Source of the DNA: Betaproteobacteria bacterium RIFCSPLOWO2_02_FULL_67_26
GTDB taxonomy: Bacteria > Pseudomonadota > Gammaproteobacteria > Burkholderiales > SG8-41
Reading direction: 5' to 3'
Assembly: GCA_001771935.1 (NCBI GenBank)
Contig: MERD01000114.1
Span: forward strand, 28,336-71,579
DNA length: 43,244 bases
Shown here: piece after piece, positions 42,465 through 43,244 of the stretch
How the letters are laid out: each line of letters opens with the position of its first letter
Numbering within the stretch: position 1 is the stretch's first letter
Made by a program: the position numbers and the translations under genes
The notes under the pieces: generated by a model
Seen by the model: the letters and a program-made list of their open reading frames with translations, nothing else
Databases searched by the model: none
Told to the model about the DNA's origin: nothing

Positions 42465-42524
42465 CGTGAGGGCGGGAGAGCGATAGAATCCGTGACTTCC
42501 ATCTCACGATCTCCCGCTCTCACG
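42465..42524. repeat. Inverted repeat between SDR and CocE-type genes
   Basis: CGTGAGGGCGGGAGAGCG (42465-42482) pairs with CGATCTCCCGCTCTCACG (42507-42524) at 16 of 18 positions, around a 24-nt loop that contains a TAGAAT box (42484-42489). TCTTTT follows the right arm, so it could be a terminator for the SDR gene, while the loop may hold a promoter for the next gene. Confidence 0.5.
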
Positions 42525-42540
42525 TCTTTTGGAGAATGTA

Positions 42541-43244
42541 ATGACCGCACCCGAAAAAGCCGCACGCGTATCGCAGCCGAAAGACTGCAAGCTGATCGTC
42601 GAGAAGGACGTGAAGATCCCGATGCGGGACGGCACGCTGCTCTACGCCGACATCTTCCGTCCGGATGGGAAAAATGAGGGCGGCACGGAGCGCTTCCCCG
42701 CGATCATGAACATCAGCGTCTACCAGAAGGACAAGGTGTGGATCCCGCCGGCGGACCTGGAGGAGAAGGCCAACCCGTACCTGAATTGGGAGACGGTCAA
42801 CCCGGAGTGGTGGTGCGTGCGCGGCTACTCCTGCGTGCGCGTGGACGCGCGCGGCTCGGGCAAGTCGCCCGGGCGCTCGGACCCCAGCTCGTACCAGGAG
42901 TCGGTCGACTTCTACGATGCGATCGAGTGGGTCGCGAAGCAGCCGTGGTGCTCGGGCAGCGTCGGCACGCTCGGCATTTCCTACCACGCGAGCTCGCAAT
43001 GGCGCGTCGCGAACCTGCAGCCGCCGTCGCTGAAGTGCATCATGCCGTGGGAGGGGCGGGCGGACCAGTACCGCGACCAGGCCTACCACGGCGGCATCTT
43101 CTCGCTCGGATTCATCGGCAACTGGTGGCTCACGCACACCGCGCACCACCTGCTGGGGCGCCCGCGCAGCTACAACCCGGACGCGTTCCAGAACGACCTG
43201 CTGTGGAGCATGATGCGCAACGACCTGGATTCGGAGTGGTGGCG
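42541..43244 (+). CDS. CocE/NonD family hydrolase, 3' end outside window
   Basis: The first 234 codons of an alpha/beta-hydrolase of the CocE/NonD family (X-Pro dipeptidyl-peptidase S15 fold), still open at the right edge. The N-terminal domain shows VKIPMRDGTLLYADIFRP (24-41), the ARGSGKSPG loop (103-111), and the nucleophile elbow GTLGISYHASSQW (S147). The usual motif is GxSYxG; here it is GISYHA, so the fifth position is not Gly. ATG 42541 with GGAGAA 4 nt upstream. Family members hydrolyse esters, amides or acyl chains; this one's substrate is not evident. Confidence 0.88.
   Translation, partial: MTAPEKAARVSQPKDCKLIVEKDVKIPMRDGTLLYADIFRPDGKNEGGTERFPAIMNISVYQKDKVWIPPADLEEKANPYLNWETVNPEWWCVRGYSCVRVDARGSGKSPGRSDPSSYQESVDFYDAIEWVAKQPWCSGSVGTLGISYHASSQWRVANLQPPSLKCIMPWEGRADQYRDQAYHGGIFSLGFIGNWWLTHTAHHLLGRPRSYNPDAFQNDLLWSMMRNDLDSEWW

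Overview
The window is very GC-rich chromosomal DNA, by eye about two thirds G+C, with GC-rich third codon positions. It most likely comes from a betaproteobacterium, possibly an uncultivated environmental lineage. The evidence is a 90-residue IF-1 of the long betaproteobacterial type, two Bug/TctC solute receptors, a DUF3301 protein, a cold-shock gene followed by a small MAKPNYQFE protein, and TAAAAT-type -10 boxes just before start codons. I see no phage, transposase, CRISPR array, rRNA or tRNA.

Layout. 1-5.2 kb (+): tandem amidohydrolases, a duplicated alpha/beta-barrel protein, a CMD-family protein, an ABM-fold monooxygenase, a CinA-like amidohydrolase, a tiny zinc ribbon, a cold-shock protein and 3-hydroxybutyrate dehydrogenase. 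5.36-7.07 kb (+): one UGSC-family gene interrupted by an in-frame TGA, best read as selenocysteine. 7.2-8.3 kb: an MlaC-like protein and a DUF3301 protein. 8.27-13.7 kb (-): acyl-CoA dehydrogenase, NIPSNAP protein, small membrane protein, periplasmic TlpA-like thioredoxin, a peroxiredoxin whose catalytic residue is encoded by TGA, HupE, and two cupins. 13.8-24.9 kb (-): a compact catabolic run, in transcription order UbiD decarboxylase, His-rich EutA-family protein, ABC permease, ABC ATPase, bicupin, solute-binding protein, ThDP enzyme, 3-hydroxyisobutyrate-dehydrogenase-like enzyme. 25-26.9 kb (+, divergent): a second solute-binding protein and a LigI-like hydrolase. 27-43.2 kb: infA, CmcJ-like oxygenase, TfoX-like protein, EmrAB-type efflux pair, amidohydrolase plus Bug receptor, an orphan Ser/Thr kinase, a zinc-ribbon peptide, a second Bug receptor, a di-heme membrane anchor with a fused FeS/molybdopterin oxidoreductase, a RNase D-like nuclease, a MazG-like protein, an SDR, and a CocE/NonD hydrolase cut by the window end.

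How it works together (inference). Much of the window looks like uptake and breakdown of aromatic or carboxylated organic acids: binding proteins and an ABC importer, UbiD decarboxylation, cupin oxygenases, amidohydrolase/lactonase steps, a ThDP lyase and dehydrogenases. A redox layer sits beside it: two selenoprotein genes, a TlpA thioredoxin next to the selenoperoxiredoxin, and a molybdenum enzyme.

Most notable observations. (1) Two separate genes carry in-frame TGA codons exactly at the redox-active position, each followed by a perfect 7-bp hairpin whose loop begins 17 or 18 nt after the TGA, as in bacterial SECIS elements. (2) A EutA-family ATPase with histidine-rich tails is translationally coupled to UbiD, with no B12 lyase in sight. 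(3) G-rich heptanucleotide repeats of the type GGGATGA recur at many gene junctions and carry start and stop codons and Shine-Dalgarno-like runs.
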